Positions 36,501 to 43,687 of a stretch of DNA of 64,000 nt are shown here, piece after piece (within the stretch, counting starts at the first letter, position 1; each line of letters starts with the position of its first letter). The notes under the pieces are model-generated. The model did not search any database and was not told the origin of the DNA. It saw nothing but the letters and a program-made list of their open reading frames with translations. The position numbers were made by a program, and so were the translations under genes. The stretch comes from an uncultured Pseudomonadota bacterium (GTDB lineage Bacteria > Pseudomonadota > Gammaproteobacteria > Burkholderiales > Thiobacillaceae). Location: assembly GCA_903835655.1 (NCBI GenBank), contig CAILNT010000112.1:54569-118568 (forward strand), in the 5' to 3' direction.

Positions 36501-36777
36501 CCTGGAACTGTCCGACGCCGCCTTCCGGGGCGGTCACGCCGAGCCCGGTGTCGCCCTGGCGCGTGCTCTGGACAAGTTGCCCACCAGCTTGCGCGTGAAG
36601 CCTTCGGTGCTGCGCCTGGCGTATCGCACTGGCCGCGGCGACGCCAGTCTGGCGAAAGACCGATTGCGCGCAGTCAGGGAACGCATCGAGGCGCTATGGA
36701 AAGCCCAGGGGTGCTGTTACACCCTGGTGTTCGAGGAAGAAATCTTTGAGCGCGCGCCCGCCGGGAGTGCGAAATGA
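27514..36777 (+). CDS. Giant exported DUF11/SdrD-B-repeat protein
   Basis: 3087 residues. A signal peptide covers about 1-29 (WLKTALAAMAIVGLMGVGG, then AGAATT). Residues 30-1165 hold about eight DUF11-type beta-sandwich repeats, marked by starts such as ADLAVTTTGV, HVDLSIAKVA and ALDLSVTNTDSG and by NNGPS. Residues 1170-2600 hold at least ten SdrD-B/Cna-B-like repeats (next feature). The C-terminal 450 residues have another DUF11-like unit (VSKGDLVPYVITATNQ), a final B repeat (IIGKVFDDQNTNGYEDEGEP) and an unusual basic helical tail (RLRAVRERIEALWKAQGCC). There is no LPXTG, autotransporter or T1SS signature. It is probably a surface fibre or adhesin, coupled by ATGA to an OmpA/barrel gene, its likely anchor or exporter. 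Confidence 0.85.
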   Translation: MSGIIGRWLKTALAAMAIVGLMGVGGAGAATTVDLGVSSYTWSPNLVVHNGTATFSATVTNNDQFGSADGLTLTVALPSNVDFSTATTASTLPGGCVLPNPYTTLTCTKTTLAALATWTVSFKGIGSTSGVQNSTASVVATANIDNNSGNDSLTQPVTEINGADLAVTTTGVSGCSGTTSGTTTCATTAGSNYSFTVNVSNNGPDAASTFNVTNNLPAVADFTYASASGTGWSCSHTGTTVTCGYSGLNSGASAAPITITGQVITSAGTITDGASVASTDALTGDPVSSNNGPSQVVVNVVPGTNLQANKTLVSAVTGLTSFTAGEAVNLTLSASNTGTQSAAGISVSDTISGDFSIPSPLGVSGCSATGQVVTCTVGALAAGATSSPFVIPLTVVASPTLGSGSNSASVARTDGTAGSNTPVTVNYSIVAPFAHLTLTKTKTPNPVVNAGTMTSTITVTNSSSSTSAATGTITVTDALGINETYVSNTNNGWSCSALPASGTSQTVTCTYGLGAGSLARGASLPNLVIQTTATGISLDTPQSISNTACTGYGTSTGQSPLDNAANTCVSKTVTASLNHVDLSIAKVASIAAPTHVLSTDSSYTYTLTVSNAAGKDIAPTVNVSDPLPEWYSANVLNSAVITSPGTGELCSVGSTVTCTLKNLAGGSSRTITITLNRPVKDGSFTNTATVSTPDAIDDVPGNNSGSASVVIDAVADVAVTGIADAPHPVKVGESLTYTTSIKNNGPSVAANVVVYHSIDASKVNYVAASASLTGSGSPSCAYTNSFAAGPYTGQAGVQCSGFNMANGESRQLTFKVIPVYPYPDGSSFPYGYISNAAITTTTAESSSSNNTGSNTASVTIQALDLSVTNTDSGYDPVGFGGSITYQITASNNGPSQATNFKLTVTPTPPTGGSPSPYTMVFNSLVSGPTGATCGAGTGADTGKIVCILASSNVLAANASAAFQLKFDTGPSPTDAPASSITYSATATVISNETTAGYDSLPGNNSVTQTTTALPVTDLAVISKSVTAGSPFNLNQPFTYTVKVGNKGPSPASGVKVTDVLPAGLVVNGGNTAIAVTATGFTLSTSSCSTSGTSPVTVTCNLGTLPADATLASDFVTIDIPVRAAYQASGSYAFSFNTNLPNTATIAPLPNTSYDPISGNDTSNTVNVQIQKSSISGTVYSDNNLNNGIDSGEGLNGVTLTLSGTDSYGYTYGTSQTYAALTATSNSSGVFTFDKLPPGTWQIVENQPSGYADVFETAGNAGGTVPAATCDGVTNCASSIAANTISAITLPAATAATGYVFQEYQNATVSGYVYSDLNNDGQRAASGEAGISGVTVTLTGTTYNGTVYSGGTALTTTTNASGVYTFTVPPADASGYTVTETQASGYLNGKTTAGAVTGTNAVAGTATGANSDVIQAIKVYANGSSSNNNFGELLPANLSGYVYIDANNNATRDTGETTGVTGVTVSLAGTDDLNAAVSLTTTTASNGAYSFTSLRPGSYTVTETQLASLTLTGAQAGAKGGTINGSVRSAGTGVAGSGNNVISAITLAPNDTAGGYNFGESGQGLSGFVYVDLNNNGVKDTGEPGIAGVTVTLSGSTSDDVNVCVAISPNPCTVTTDSNGGYGFVGLPASNGAGYTLTEQSQASAPLSSYVDGLEQLGTGLATPGMANNDNFSGINVPTSGFGSNYNFGEKGGSLAGLVYYDKDNSGGFNSGDSGLGGVTITLSGTGCSSLPAGWCTTTTASDGTYSFTGLPTGTYALTETQPVDYANGTTASGSPAGTSTTGTAISAIPLTTAGANGSGYNFGEKSNTLSGYVYMDANNDGIKGSGEAGIPGASVTLSGNTASGTNVCATIPSCIATTDANGLYTFVGLDVAGASGYTVTLTQPSSTLVGKVTAGTQNSVTKGTVATHAISGIAFDANYPGISYNFGELQSTSVSGAVYLDVNNNGAQDSGDLGLAGVAIALNGTDDLNAAVSANTNTAADGSWSFTGLRPGTYTVTETQPVNYAEGTNTVGSKGGSAVTDVGVDSKFTGISIASGNAASAYLFGEKGGVISGFVYVDANDNGSKDNGETGIGGVTLTLTGTSVSGSSVSLGTTSAAADGSYSFNGLPAANAAGYMLTETQPANYLDGKEKAGSLGGTVNNTSFGSAPAQNLISVIPLTAGAATTDNDFGETQAATISGVVYLDANNNGIQDNGETGIKDVTVTLSGKDDQNQDITQTAVTDAYGAYSFTGLRPSSSAGYILTETQPTAYLDGLETPGKINGAQVGTAPNTAFDATPGNNQISAIVLGSGQSGSAYLFGERGGTLHGYVYFDENNDGLMAGSLEVGLANIHVTLSGAISGGGDVCAVIPTCSTTTDASGAYSFVVPPGTYTLQKSQSDVATKYLSASNQALYADGKETAGVAGGTVDNSHFGSNPGYNSISGIVVTPSILASNNGDLGGYLFGVDTAAAESNSLVPPIISGYVYQDLSHKRIRPTTGSTPSLVNGWTVALTATLSDNSKEVICVVQTAADANGDPGFYHFDNLACAAAYPKWKNGLPYSTWVSSPGVTYSSFAISFSNPGGVVSNTDAQSLGGAGQPRTIGNAAQIAAITLHPGDDIIEQNLPLDPSGVVYDAISRQTLKGAVVTLSQGGTAVDPTCLVSGQNPETTGSDGFYQFLLLPSCSLPSATYAITVAAPTGYASGSSTMIPPTAAPPLLRFDGIAATLGDVDPIQSQAGPPALGGLTRYYLNIPLTLTGVTATSSSNVVNNHIPLDPVSPGVILMSKSTPLLNVSKGDLVPYVITATNQAAGSLPLGNIDVVDTIPPGFAYKKGSAVLGNVRSEPLLIGRVLKWPKLSFTGNETKTWKMLLVTGAGVSEGEYTNIVWAINDLTGGVDSNVAAATVRIVPDPTFDCSEIIGKVFDDQNTNGYEDEGEPGLPNVRVVTVNGLLVTTDREGRFHVACADIPQDLRGSNFMMKLDERTLPSGYRVTTENPRVVRTTRGKMVKLNFGAAIHRVVRLELSDAAFRGGHAEPGVALARALDKLPTSLRVKPSVLRLAYRTGRGDASLAKDRLRAVRERIEALWKAQGCCYTLVFEEEIFERAPAGSAK
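31026..34870 (+). repeat. Array of SdrD-B-like coding repeats
   Basis: Units of about 340-460 bases begin with codons for (L/I)SG(Y/F/V)VYxDxNNNGxxDxGE and contain GVTVTLSG, YSFTGLPxG and YxLTETQP. Clear unit starts lie near 31035, 31437, 31829, 32203, 32594, 32937, 33315, 33666, 34045 and 34425; divergent ones near 34888, 35335 and 36195. DxNNNGxxDxGE is a calcium-binding type loop in SdrD-like B domains. Units differ enough in DNA sequence to be old duplications. Confidence 0.85.
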
Positions 36778-39700
36778 TCGCCATGCAAAAGAAGTTGCTG
36801 TGCCTGCTGCTCGCATCCAGCCCGGTGTTCGCCGCCGATGAACCGCGCTTCTGCCAGGTGGAGGGCAGTTGCACACCCTGTAGCCAGAGCAGCGGCTGTA
36901 GCCATGTCAACGGACAACGCATCGACCATGGCGCCAGCCTGGGCGCGCGTTCCACGCCGGCCAACGGCGAGCTGCAGTTGACGACGGAAACCTTCGTGCT
37001 CTCGGACGCGGATCCGGTTCCTCCCCCGCAGAAGGCGCCGGCACCGACGCCGGCGCCCACCCCGCTTGTCGCACCCGCGCCTATCCTCCTGCCCCAGGAC
37101 TCTGCAGAAGCGCGGACGCCTTCCGCGGAGGGACGTCTGGGGCCGGCAGCCCCGACCACCCGCACCATCGTGGAGCCGGGTGAGCGCAGCGAGCTCGCAC
37201 CTTCTTCCTTCATTTCCGGCGGCAGCGAGATGGGGGAGACGCTCAAATCGCGCCTGGAGCAGTTGGTGGAGCACTTGAAGCCGCATCAGAAACTGCGCCT
37301 GGAAGTCATCGGGCACACCGACAACCAGCATCTTTCCCGCGCCTGCCGGGCGAAATATCGCGATAACCATGGATTGGGCCAGGCCCGCGCCGACATCGTC
37401 GCGACTTATCTTGGAGCTCGATTGGGGCTCGCAGCCGATCGCATCACGACCGCCAGCCACGGCCCGGATCGGCCACTGACCAGCAACGATACTTTGGCCG
37501 GCATGGCGCAGAACCGCCGCGTCGAGATCCACGCCTGGTACGAGGACGAGCGCCAGGAAGTGGTGCCGCCGGCTCCACCCATGCCCGCCCCCGCTCCCGT
37601 CGTTGTCGTACCCGCACGCGCACCCGAGCCCGTCGTGGCCGCGCCGACCCCCGTGATTCCGTTGCTGCCAGCACCGCCGCGTTCCTGCGCGGAAGTGCTG
37701 GCATCGCGCACCCGCGCCGAGGATCTGCCGTTTCGCATCAGCATCGATGGCGTGACGGAATCCGAGGAGGGCCAGGGCGTCATCGACCCGGACATCCAGC
37801 GTTGTACCGACGTTGCCCTGGAGAAAGCCGACATCCAGATCCGCTACGATAGCCTGGAGCAGACCCCGGTGCTCAACGCTCACGCCTGGCCCAATGCCGT
37901 GGTGCGGGGTGGTGTGGTGGAGATCACCGGCTGGAGCAACTATCAGGCTTACATCGCTCGCGCCGAGGTGCGTATATTCGCGGCCGACGCGACCACCCAG
38001 GGTACGCCGCTGGCAGTGCTGCCGCTGCAACTCGGACAGTCGCTCGCCTGGCATGTGCCGAGCCTGAAGGGCGACCATGTGGTCTACGTGTTGCGCGTCT
38101 ACGATGGCCACGGCCATTTCGACGAGACCCGGTCCAGGGCGATCGAATTGACCGACCGGGCGCGTCCGGCCCAAGACGTGGACAAGCGCGAGCGCGAGTT
38201 GCTGGCGGGCTACGGCGAGAACAGTCTGTCCATCCACAACATCCAGGTTCATGGGGGCGCGGTGACCGCCAACGGCAGTGGCATCAAGCCGGGCGAGACG
38301 GTGAGTTTCCTGGGCCAGTCGCTGCCCGTGGATGCCAAGGGGAAGTTCGCCGCGCGCCAGATCCTGCCCGCCGGCCCGCATGTGGTGGAAGTCGAAGTGA
38401 AGAAGCCGGATGGCAGCAGCGCGCGCTATGACCGTAACCTTTCCATCGCCGACGACGACTGGTTCTACATGGGTCTGGCCGATCTCACCGCAGGTCGCAA
38501 TTCCACGAATAACAGCGCAGCGGCGCAACTGGTGAGCGTCGACCCTACCGATCATTACGACAACAAGACCTATGTCGATGGCCGTCTGGCGTTCTATCTC
38601 AAGGGCAAGGTGAAGGGCGAGTGGCTGCAAGACGACTGGCAGCTCACCGCCAGCGCCGACACCCGCGAGCAGCCGCTGCGGAGCCTGTTCACCAACTTCG
38701 CCGAGAAAGACCCGCGCTACCTTCTGCGCAGCCTCGACGCGAACAAGTATTACCCGGTCTACGGGGATGATTCCACGACGATCGACGACGCACCCACCCA
38801 GGGCAAGTTCTTCGTGCGCATGGCTCGCGGCGATTCGCGTATCCTGTGGGGCAGCTTCAAGACCAGCCTCACCGGCACCCAGTTCGCCAACTTCAGCCGC
38901 GCCCTCTATGGCGCCGACGTCAAGCTGGTGTCCGATTCCGCCACGAAGTACGGCGAAAAGCGCGGCACGCTGGAAGCGTTTGCCGCCGATCCGGGTACGT
39001 TGCAATCGCGCGAGGAATACCGTGGAACCGGCGGTTCCCTCTACTACCTGCGCAACATCGATATCACGCCGGGCTCGGAACGCGTGTGGCTGGAGATCCG
39101 CGACAAGGATTCCGGCCTGGTCCTCCAGAGCCAGCAACTGGTCGCGGTGCAGGATTACGACGTGAACAATCTGCAAGGCCGCATCACCCTGCGCGAGGCA
39201 CTCGCCTCCACCGCGGGTTCGGGCACTCTGGTGCAATCCGGCAACCTCGGTGGTAACCCGCAGTATCTGGTGGCTACCTACGAATACGCCCCCGGCGTGA
39301 CTTCCGTGAGCAGCATGGTGGTCGGCGGGCGAGCGAGCGCCTGGTTGAACGATTCCCTGCAAGTGGGTACCACGGCCTACCGTCAGGACGGGCCGGTGCA
39401 GCGCCTCAAGGACGTCGACGCGACCTGGCGTTACAAGCCGGGTACCTACGTGAAGATCGAAGGCGCGCGCAGCGAGGGTGCTGGCACTGCCACGCAGACC
39501 TCGCAGGATGGCGGCTTCAGTTTCAATCCCGTGGCAGCGACCGGAGCACGGGCCAACGCGCAAAGGGTCGAGGCCGCGGTCGATCTGGCGGACGTCTCGA
39601 ATGCCCATGGCAAGGCCACTTACTATTGGGAAGACAGACAGGCCGGATTCTCCGGGCCGGGCCAGATCACCTTCGAGAGTGCGACGGCTCAGAGCGAAGC

Positions 39701-41147
39701 CACGGTCCAGCAGGGCGGCAGCCTCACCGAACAGTTGAGCGCCAAGACCGATGTGAGAGTGAAGGTTGACTCGAAGTCTGCGCCCAGCCAGTCCACCAAG
39801 GCATCCGAGGTCGATGTCGGCCACGTGCTCAACGCCAACTGGAAGGCGAGCGTGGGCGTGCGCGGCGACGACAGGGTGACCAACGTGGCCAATGCGAGCT
39901 CCATCCTGTCGCAGAATGGCCACCGGGTCGATGCCGTGGCGCGAGTGGATTACACGCCGGACGCAGCCGCCGGCTGGACCGCCTATGGCTACGGCCAGGG
40001 CACGCTGGAGAAGAGTGGGTCTCGTACCGAGAATGACCGCGTCGGCCTGGGTGGCGAGCGGCGCATCAACGACCGCTTCAAGCTGCTCGGCGAGGTGTCG
40101 GACGGCAATGGCGGTCTGGGTTCCAAGATCGGCGGCGACTGGCAGGTGGACGACCGTTCCAGCTTCTACACGAACTATTCTCTCTCCCCGGACCGTAGCG
40201 ACGACGGCTTCAGCAGTCGTGCCGGCTTGCTCACCGTCGGTGGCAGGACCCGCTACACGGATACACTCAGCGTCAACGCCGAGGAGCGCTACCAGTACGG
40301 TAACGGCCCTTCCGGCCTGATTCATGCCTTTGGTCTGGACCTCGCCCCCAACGACCGCTGGAACTATGGCGTCAAGATGGAATCCGGGAAGTTGTCCGAT
40401 CCCCTAGCCGGCGACACCAACCGCCAGGCGCTGGGCTTGAGCATGGGCTACCACGAGGGGCCCACGCGTTACGCCAGTGCCCTGGAGTACCGCAGTGATG
40501 ACAACAGCCTCAGCGGCTCCCAGGTGACCTGGTTGATGAAGAACACCCTGGGCTATCAGGTCGATCCGGACTGGCGTTTCCTTGGTCGCCTGAACTTCTC
40601 CACTACCAGCAGCCCCGCCCTGCAAAACGGGGATTATCTGGAACTGGTCACGGGTTACGCCTGGCGTCCGGTGAAGAACGACCGCTGGAACACCCTGTTC
40701 AAGTACACCTATCTGCATAACGTGCCAACCCTGGGTCAGGTGGATGCGACCGGAATGGGCTATGCCCAGAAGAGCCATGTGCTCGACCTGGACACGATCT
40801 ACGACATTCGTCCCTGGGTCTCGGTCGGCGCCAAGTTGGGCGTGCGCCGCGGCGAGTTGCAGGACACGACCCTGGGCGGCGACTGGTATACCTCGACGGC
40901 CTGGCTGGGCATCCTGCGCGCGGACTGGCACTGGGTGCATGAGTGGGACCTACTGACCGAGGTGCGCATGCTCGACGCGAGTACGGCTAGCAGCAGCCAG
41001 ACCGGCGCGCTGGTGGGCGTCTACAGGCACCTGAACAAGCATGTAAAACTGGGCGGAGGCTACAACTTCACCCACTATTCGGACGACCTCATCGATCTTT
41101 CCTACCGCTCCCACGGCTGGTTCATCAACCTGATCGGGACAATGTAA
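36774..41147 (+). CDS. OmpA-domain outer-membrane protein with C-terminal beta-barrel
   Basis: 1457 residues. A signal peptide ends at about 20 (MQKKLLCLLLASSPVFA). A Pro-rich linker, then an OmpA-like peptidoglycan-binding domain near 165-265 (LEVIGHTDNQHLSRAC, LGQARADIVATYLGARL, MAQNRRVEIHAWY) and a second Pro-rich linker follow. Residues 330-560 contain Ig-like modules (VRGGVVEITGWSNYQ, IQVHGGAVTANGSGIKPGE). From about 560 the sequence alternates polar and aromatic strands typical of a large outer-membrane barrel, ending in SHGWFINLIGTM. Coupled by ATGA overlap to the giant gene. I infer that it tethers or exports that protein through the outer membrane. Confidence 0.82.
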   Translation: MIAMQKKLLCLLLASSPVFAADEPRFCQVEGSCTPCSQSSGCSHVNGQRIDHGASLGARSTPANGELQLTTETFVLSDADPVPPPQKAPAPTPAPTPLVAPAPILLPQDSAEARTPSAEGRLGPAAPTTRTIVEPGERSELAPSSFISGGSEMGETLKSRLEQLVEHLKPHQKLRLEVIGHTDNQHLSRACRAKYRDNHGLGQARADIVATYLGARLGLAADRITTASHGPDRPLTSNDTLAGMAQNRRVEIHAWYEDERQEVVPPAPPMPAPAPVVVVPARAPEPVVAAPTPVIPLLPAPPRSCAEVLASRTRAEDLPFRISIDGVTESEEGQGVIDPDIQRCTDVALEKADIQIRYDSLEQTPVLNAHAWPNAVVRGGVVEITGWSNYQAYIARAEVRIFAADATTQGTPLAVLPLQLGQSLAWHVPSLKGDHVVYVLRVYDGHGHFDETRSRAIELTDRARPAQDVDKRERELLAGYGENSLSIHNIQVHGGAVTANGSGIKPGETVSFLGQSLPVDAKGKFAARQILPAGPHVVEVEVKKPDGSSARYDRNLSIADDDWFYMGLADLTAGRNSTNNSAAAQLVSVDPTDHYDNKTYVDGRLAFYLKGKVKGEWLQDDWQLTASADTREQPLRSLFTNFAEKDPRYLLRSLDANKYYPVYGDDSTTIDDAPTQGKFFVRMARGDSRILWGSFKTSLTGTQFANFSRALYGADVKLVSDSATKYGEKRGTLEAFAADPGTLQSREEYRGTGGSLYYLRNIDITPGSERVWLEIRDKDSGLVLQSQQLVAVQDYDVNNLQGRITLREALASTAGSGTLVQSGNLGGNPQYLVATYEYAPGVTSVSSMVVGGRASAWLNDSLQVGTTAYRQDGPVQRLKDVDATWRYKPGTYVKIEGARSEGAGTATQTSQDGGFSFNPVAATGARANAQRVEAAVDLADVSNAHGKATYYWEDRQAGFSGPGQITFESATAQSEATVQQGGSLTEQLSAKTDVRVKVDSKSAPSQSTKASEVDVGHVLNANWKASVGVRGDDRVTNVANASSILSQNGHRVDAVARVDYTPDAAAGWTAYGYGQGTLEKSGSRTENDRVGLGGERRINDRFKLLGEVSDGNGGLGSKIGGDWQVDDRSSFYTNYSLSPDRSDDGFSSRAGLLTVGGRTRYTDTLSVNAEERYQYGNGPSGLIHAFGLDLAPNDRWNYGVKMESGKLSDPLAGDTNRQALGLSMGYHEGPTRYASALEYRSDDNSLSGSQVTWLMKNTLGYQVDPDWRFLGRLNFSTTSSPALQNGDYLELVTGYAWRPVKNDRWNTLFKYTYLHNVPTLGQVDATGMGYAQKSHVLDLDTIYDIRPWVSVGAKLGVRRGELQDTTLGGDWYTSTAWLGILRADWHWVHEWDLLTEVRMLDASTASSSQTGALVGVYRHLNKHVKLGGGYNFTHYSDDLIDLSYRSHGWFINLIGTM

Positions 41148-41234
41148 CCGTAGATTCATGCGGCATGGGTGCGTCTCCGGCAAGGGGCGAGGAGGGGGCT
41201 ACAATCGCGCCACCTCTCCCCGTGTGCGCCACCC

Positions 41235-41963
41235 ATGTACAAACCTAAAATTCCTTCCATGGTCGATCCGGGTGGTAGCCAGGAGGCCAATCTGTCAGCG
41301 CGCGAGTCCTGGCGCGTGTTCGAGATCATGTCCGAGTTCGTCGAGGCCACGGAGCGCCTGGCCCCCATTCGTCCTGCGGTCTCCATCTTCGGCAGCGCCC
41401 GGGTCGCGCCGGATTCGGCCTACTACGCACTCACCGAAAATATCGCTCGGAAGCTGTCGGACGCCGGTTTCGCGGTGATTTCCGGGGGTGGGCCGGGGGT
41501 GATGGAGGCGGCCAACAAGGGCGCCTTCTTCGGGCATTCACCCAGCGTCGGCCTGAACATCCAGTTGCCCCACGAGCAGCGCAACAATCCTTTCCAGGAC
41601 ATCAGCCAGACCTTCCGCCATTTTTTCGCGCGCAAGGTGATGTTCGTGAAATTCGCCAGCGCCTATGTGGTCATGCCGGGCGGCTTCGGTACCCTGGACG
41701 AGCTCATGGAAGCGCTGACTCTAGTACAGACCGGCAAGACGCCGCGCATTCCCATCATCCTGGTGCAGTCGTCTTTCTGGGGCGGGTTGGTGGACTGGTT
41801 TCGCAGCCATCTCGTGCGCGAAGGCATGATCGACCCCGCCGACATGGATCTGATCCAGGTGATCGACGAACCCGACCTGGTGGTCGCGGCCATCTTCAGC
41901 CATTATGAAACCCGTGGCTTCGAGCCATCGCCGCAGGAACGGGAGATCCTGTTCAATCTGTGA
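41235..41963 (+). CDS. LOG family protein (TIGR00730 type, Rossmann fold)
   Basis: 242 residues. VSIFGSARVAPDSAYY near 53, ISGGGPGVMEAANKGAF near 85 and MPGGFGTLDELMEALTLVQ near 155 are the LOG family motifs (GGGxGxMxA and PGGxGTxxE). Family members act as cytokinin-riboside 5'-monophosphate phosphoribohydrolases or nucleotide 5'-monophosphate nucleosidases. I use ATG 41235 (MYKPKIPSM); the extension to 41169 is unconserved. Substrate is unknown. Confidence 0.9.
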   Translation: MYKPKIPSMVDPGGSQEANLSARESWRVFEIMSEFVEATERLAPIRPAVSIFGSARVAPDSAYYALTENIARKLSDAGFAVISGGGPGVMEAANKGAFFGHSPSVGLNIQLPHEQRNNPFQDISQTFRHFFARKVMFVKFASAYVVMPGGFGTLDELMEALTLVQTGKTPRIPIILVQSSFWGGLVDWFRSHLVREGMIDPADMDLIQVIDEPDLVVAAIFSHYETRGFEPSPQEREILFNL

Positions 41964-42017
41964 GCGAGTGGCGAGTGCCGGGGCGTGTAGAATTCGCGCA
42001 TTCCTTGGAAGACCGTC

Positions 42018-42344
42018 ATGACGCGTACCTCTGCCTTTCTGCTCACCAGCTTGCTCGCTTGCGCGGCCCATGCCGATGCGCCCAAGCTGCAACCTCTGCC
42101 CGACATTCCGCCGCCGCCGGGCGTAGTCGACCCAGCGCTGGAGCCGCAGATCACCATCCGCCAGCATGGCGGCGAGCGTGTGGAAGAGTTTCGCATCAGG
42201 GGGCACCTCTACATGATTCGGGTCACCCCGCCGCATGGCCATCCTTACTACCTGATCGACCAGCGCGGCGATGGCGCGATGCACCGATTTGACGAACTCT
42301 CCCCCAACTTCCAGGTGCCCATGTGGGTCATCACGGAGTTTTGA
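42018..42344 (+). CDS. DUF2782 family small exported protein
   Basis: 108 residues with a signal peptide (MTRTSAFLLTSLLACAAHA). The mature part has PQITIRQHGGERVEEFRIRG, HLYMIRVTPPHGHPYYLID and FDELSPNFQVPMWVITEF, which fits the DUF2782 family of unknown function, found near polA and thrB in Beta- and Gammaproteobacteria. ATG follows the leader TTGGAAGACCGTC. It is separated by 40 bases from the next membrane-protein gene. Confidence 0.85.
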   Translation: MTRTSAFLLTSLLACAAHADAPKLQPLPDIPPPPGVVDPALEPQITIRQHGGERVEEFRIRGHLYMIRVTPPHGHPYYLIDQRGDGAMHRFDELSPNFQVPMWVITEF

Positions 42345-42384
42345 GCGCCCTCCAGCCGGCTTTTTTCAGCGCGCCCCGCGTTTC

Positions 42385-43149
42385 ATGAACGCACTCACCC
42401 TCTCGCGCCCCAAGGCCGCGGCCGGCGTTTTCTGGGTCAAGGAAGGCTGGCGCATCTTCAGGCTGGCGCCGGTCCCCTGGATGGGCATGACCGCATTCGC
42501 CTTCATGGTGATACTCGCCGTGAGCCTGATACCCTGGATCGGCCAGTACATCATTGAACTGCTTTCCCCCTTCCTGGTGGCGGGCTATTTCTCCGCCAGT
42601 CGCGCGGCCGTGGCCGGAGAACCGGTCACCTTTTTGCATCTGGGTGCCGGGGTGCACCGCGGCCGCATTGCCCTGTTACGCATAGGTATGTTTTACCTGG
42701 CCGGTTCCCTGATTATCTTCGGCCTGATCCACTTGTTCACCGGCAGCGACGTGCGTGCCCTGATGCAGCAGGCGCAGGATCCCGGCAGCCTGTCTCCTGA
42801 GGCGTTCAATCGTCTCATCGGTTCCGTCCTGCCGGGTATGCTGCTGGCCATGGTCATGCTCACGCCCTTGCTCATGGCCACCTGGTTCTCGCCCGGTCTG
42901 GCGCTGTTCGAGGATTTTCCCGCTGGGCAGGCACTCTGGTGGAGCCTCTGGGCCTGCTGGGTGAATTGGCGCCCCGTCCTCTATTACAGCCTGATCCTGG
43001 GCTTGCTGGGTGCGGTCGCCCTGGCCATCCCCTTTGGCTTGGGGCTGCTGGTGTTTCTGCCGCTGGCACTGATCTCCACCCATGTCGCTTACCGGATGAT
43101 CTTCATACCCGCGCAGACGTCGCAGATGGAGTCGGCTGAGTTGCCATGA
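42385..43149 (+). CDS. BPSS1780 family membrane protein
   Basis: 254 residues, about six membrane helices. KAAAGVFWVKEGWRIFRLAP near the N-terminus, LLSPFLVAGYFSASRAAVAG, SPGLALFEDFPAGQALWWSL and the C-terminal ISTHVAYRMIFI place it in the BPSS1780 family of uncharacterised betaproteobacterial membrane proteins. ATG at 42385 is chosen; an ORF from 42271 overlaps the previous gene in another frame and is less likely. Overlaps the cytochrome gene by ATGA. Confidence 0.85.
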   Translation: MNALTLSRPKAAAGVFWVKEGWRIFRLAPVPWMGMTAFAFMVILAVSLIPWIGQYIIELLSPFLVAGYFSASRAAVAGEPVTFLHLGAGVHRGRIALLRIGMFYLAGSLIIFGLIHLFTGSDVRALMQQAQDPGSLSPEAFNRLIGSVLPGMLLAMVMLTPLLMATWFSPGLALFEDFPAGQALWWSLWACWVNWRPVLYYSLILGLLGAVALAIPFGLGLLVFLPLALISTHVAYRMIFIPAQTSQMESAELP

Positions 43150-43643
43150 GGCCGCTGTTCTTAGCCCTGCTCTTGATGAGCGGCTGCGCCCTGGCCGCCC
43201 TGCCAGTGAAATTCGGCGATGCGCTCAATGCGAAGTTTCACCACCCACGCTGCTTGCAATGCCACCAGTTCAACAGCGCCAGGCACGAGGGCCGCGCCTT
43301 CAATTCACACAGCGCCCGTTTCCTCTGCGACCGTTGCCATACGGCCAACATCACCGGCCTGCAACGCGGGGAATGGATCGCTCCGCCCGTAACCCTGGAT
43401 TGGACCGAGCTCAATGCCCGCGACACCTGCCGATTGATCAAGCGCAACCTGGGCGGCGAGACGGTGTCCGAAGACGCACTGGCGGGGACCATGATGGCGC
43501 ACCTGCTGGGCGACGTGCGCGTCCACTGGGCCCTGGACAGCGGCATGACACCGGGCGGTCGCTTCCCCGCCGTTCCCGGCGGCGCCGCAGCCTTCGCGAA
43601 ACAGGCGCAAGACTGGGTCGAGAGCGGGATGCTGTGCGAATGA
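43146..43643 (+). CDS. Small c-type cytochrome with two haem motifs
   Basis: 165 residues. Export signal MRPLFLALLLMSGCALA; MSGC could also act as a lipobox, making it a lipoprotein. Two CxxCH motifs: CLQCH at 36-40 and CDRCH at 61-65. Extra histidines at 32, 33, 47 and 55 could be axial ligands. The second half (RDTCRLIKRNLGGE, LLGDVRVHWALDSG) is helical with no further haem motif. I do not recognise a named family. Coupled to the BPSS1780 gene and followed by a TauE/SafE-type protein, a class often linked to cytochrome maturation. Confidence 0.7.
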   Translation: MRPLFLALLLMSGCALAALPVKFGDALNAKFHHPRCLQCHQFNSARHEGRAFNSHSARFLCDRCHTANITGLQRGEWIAPPVTLDWTELNARDTCRLIKRNLGGETVSEDALAGTMMAHLLGDVRVHWALDSGMTPGGRFPAVPGGAAAFAKQAQDWVESGMLCE

Positions 43644-43687
43644 AACAAGAGGCAAGGCGCAAGGAAACACGCTTGCCCCTGTACTGA

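Noticed and set aside
36717..40325. 1202-codon ORF opposite the OmpA/barrel gene
   Set aside because: A shadow frame; the plus strand has a signal peptide, an OmpA domain and coupling to the upstream gene.
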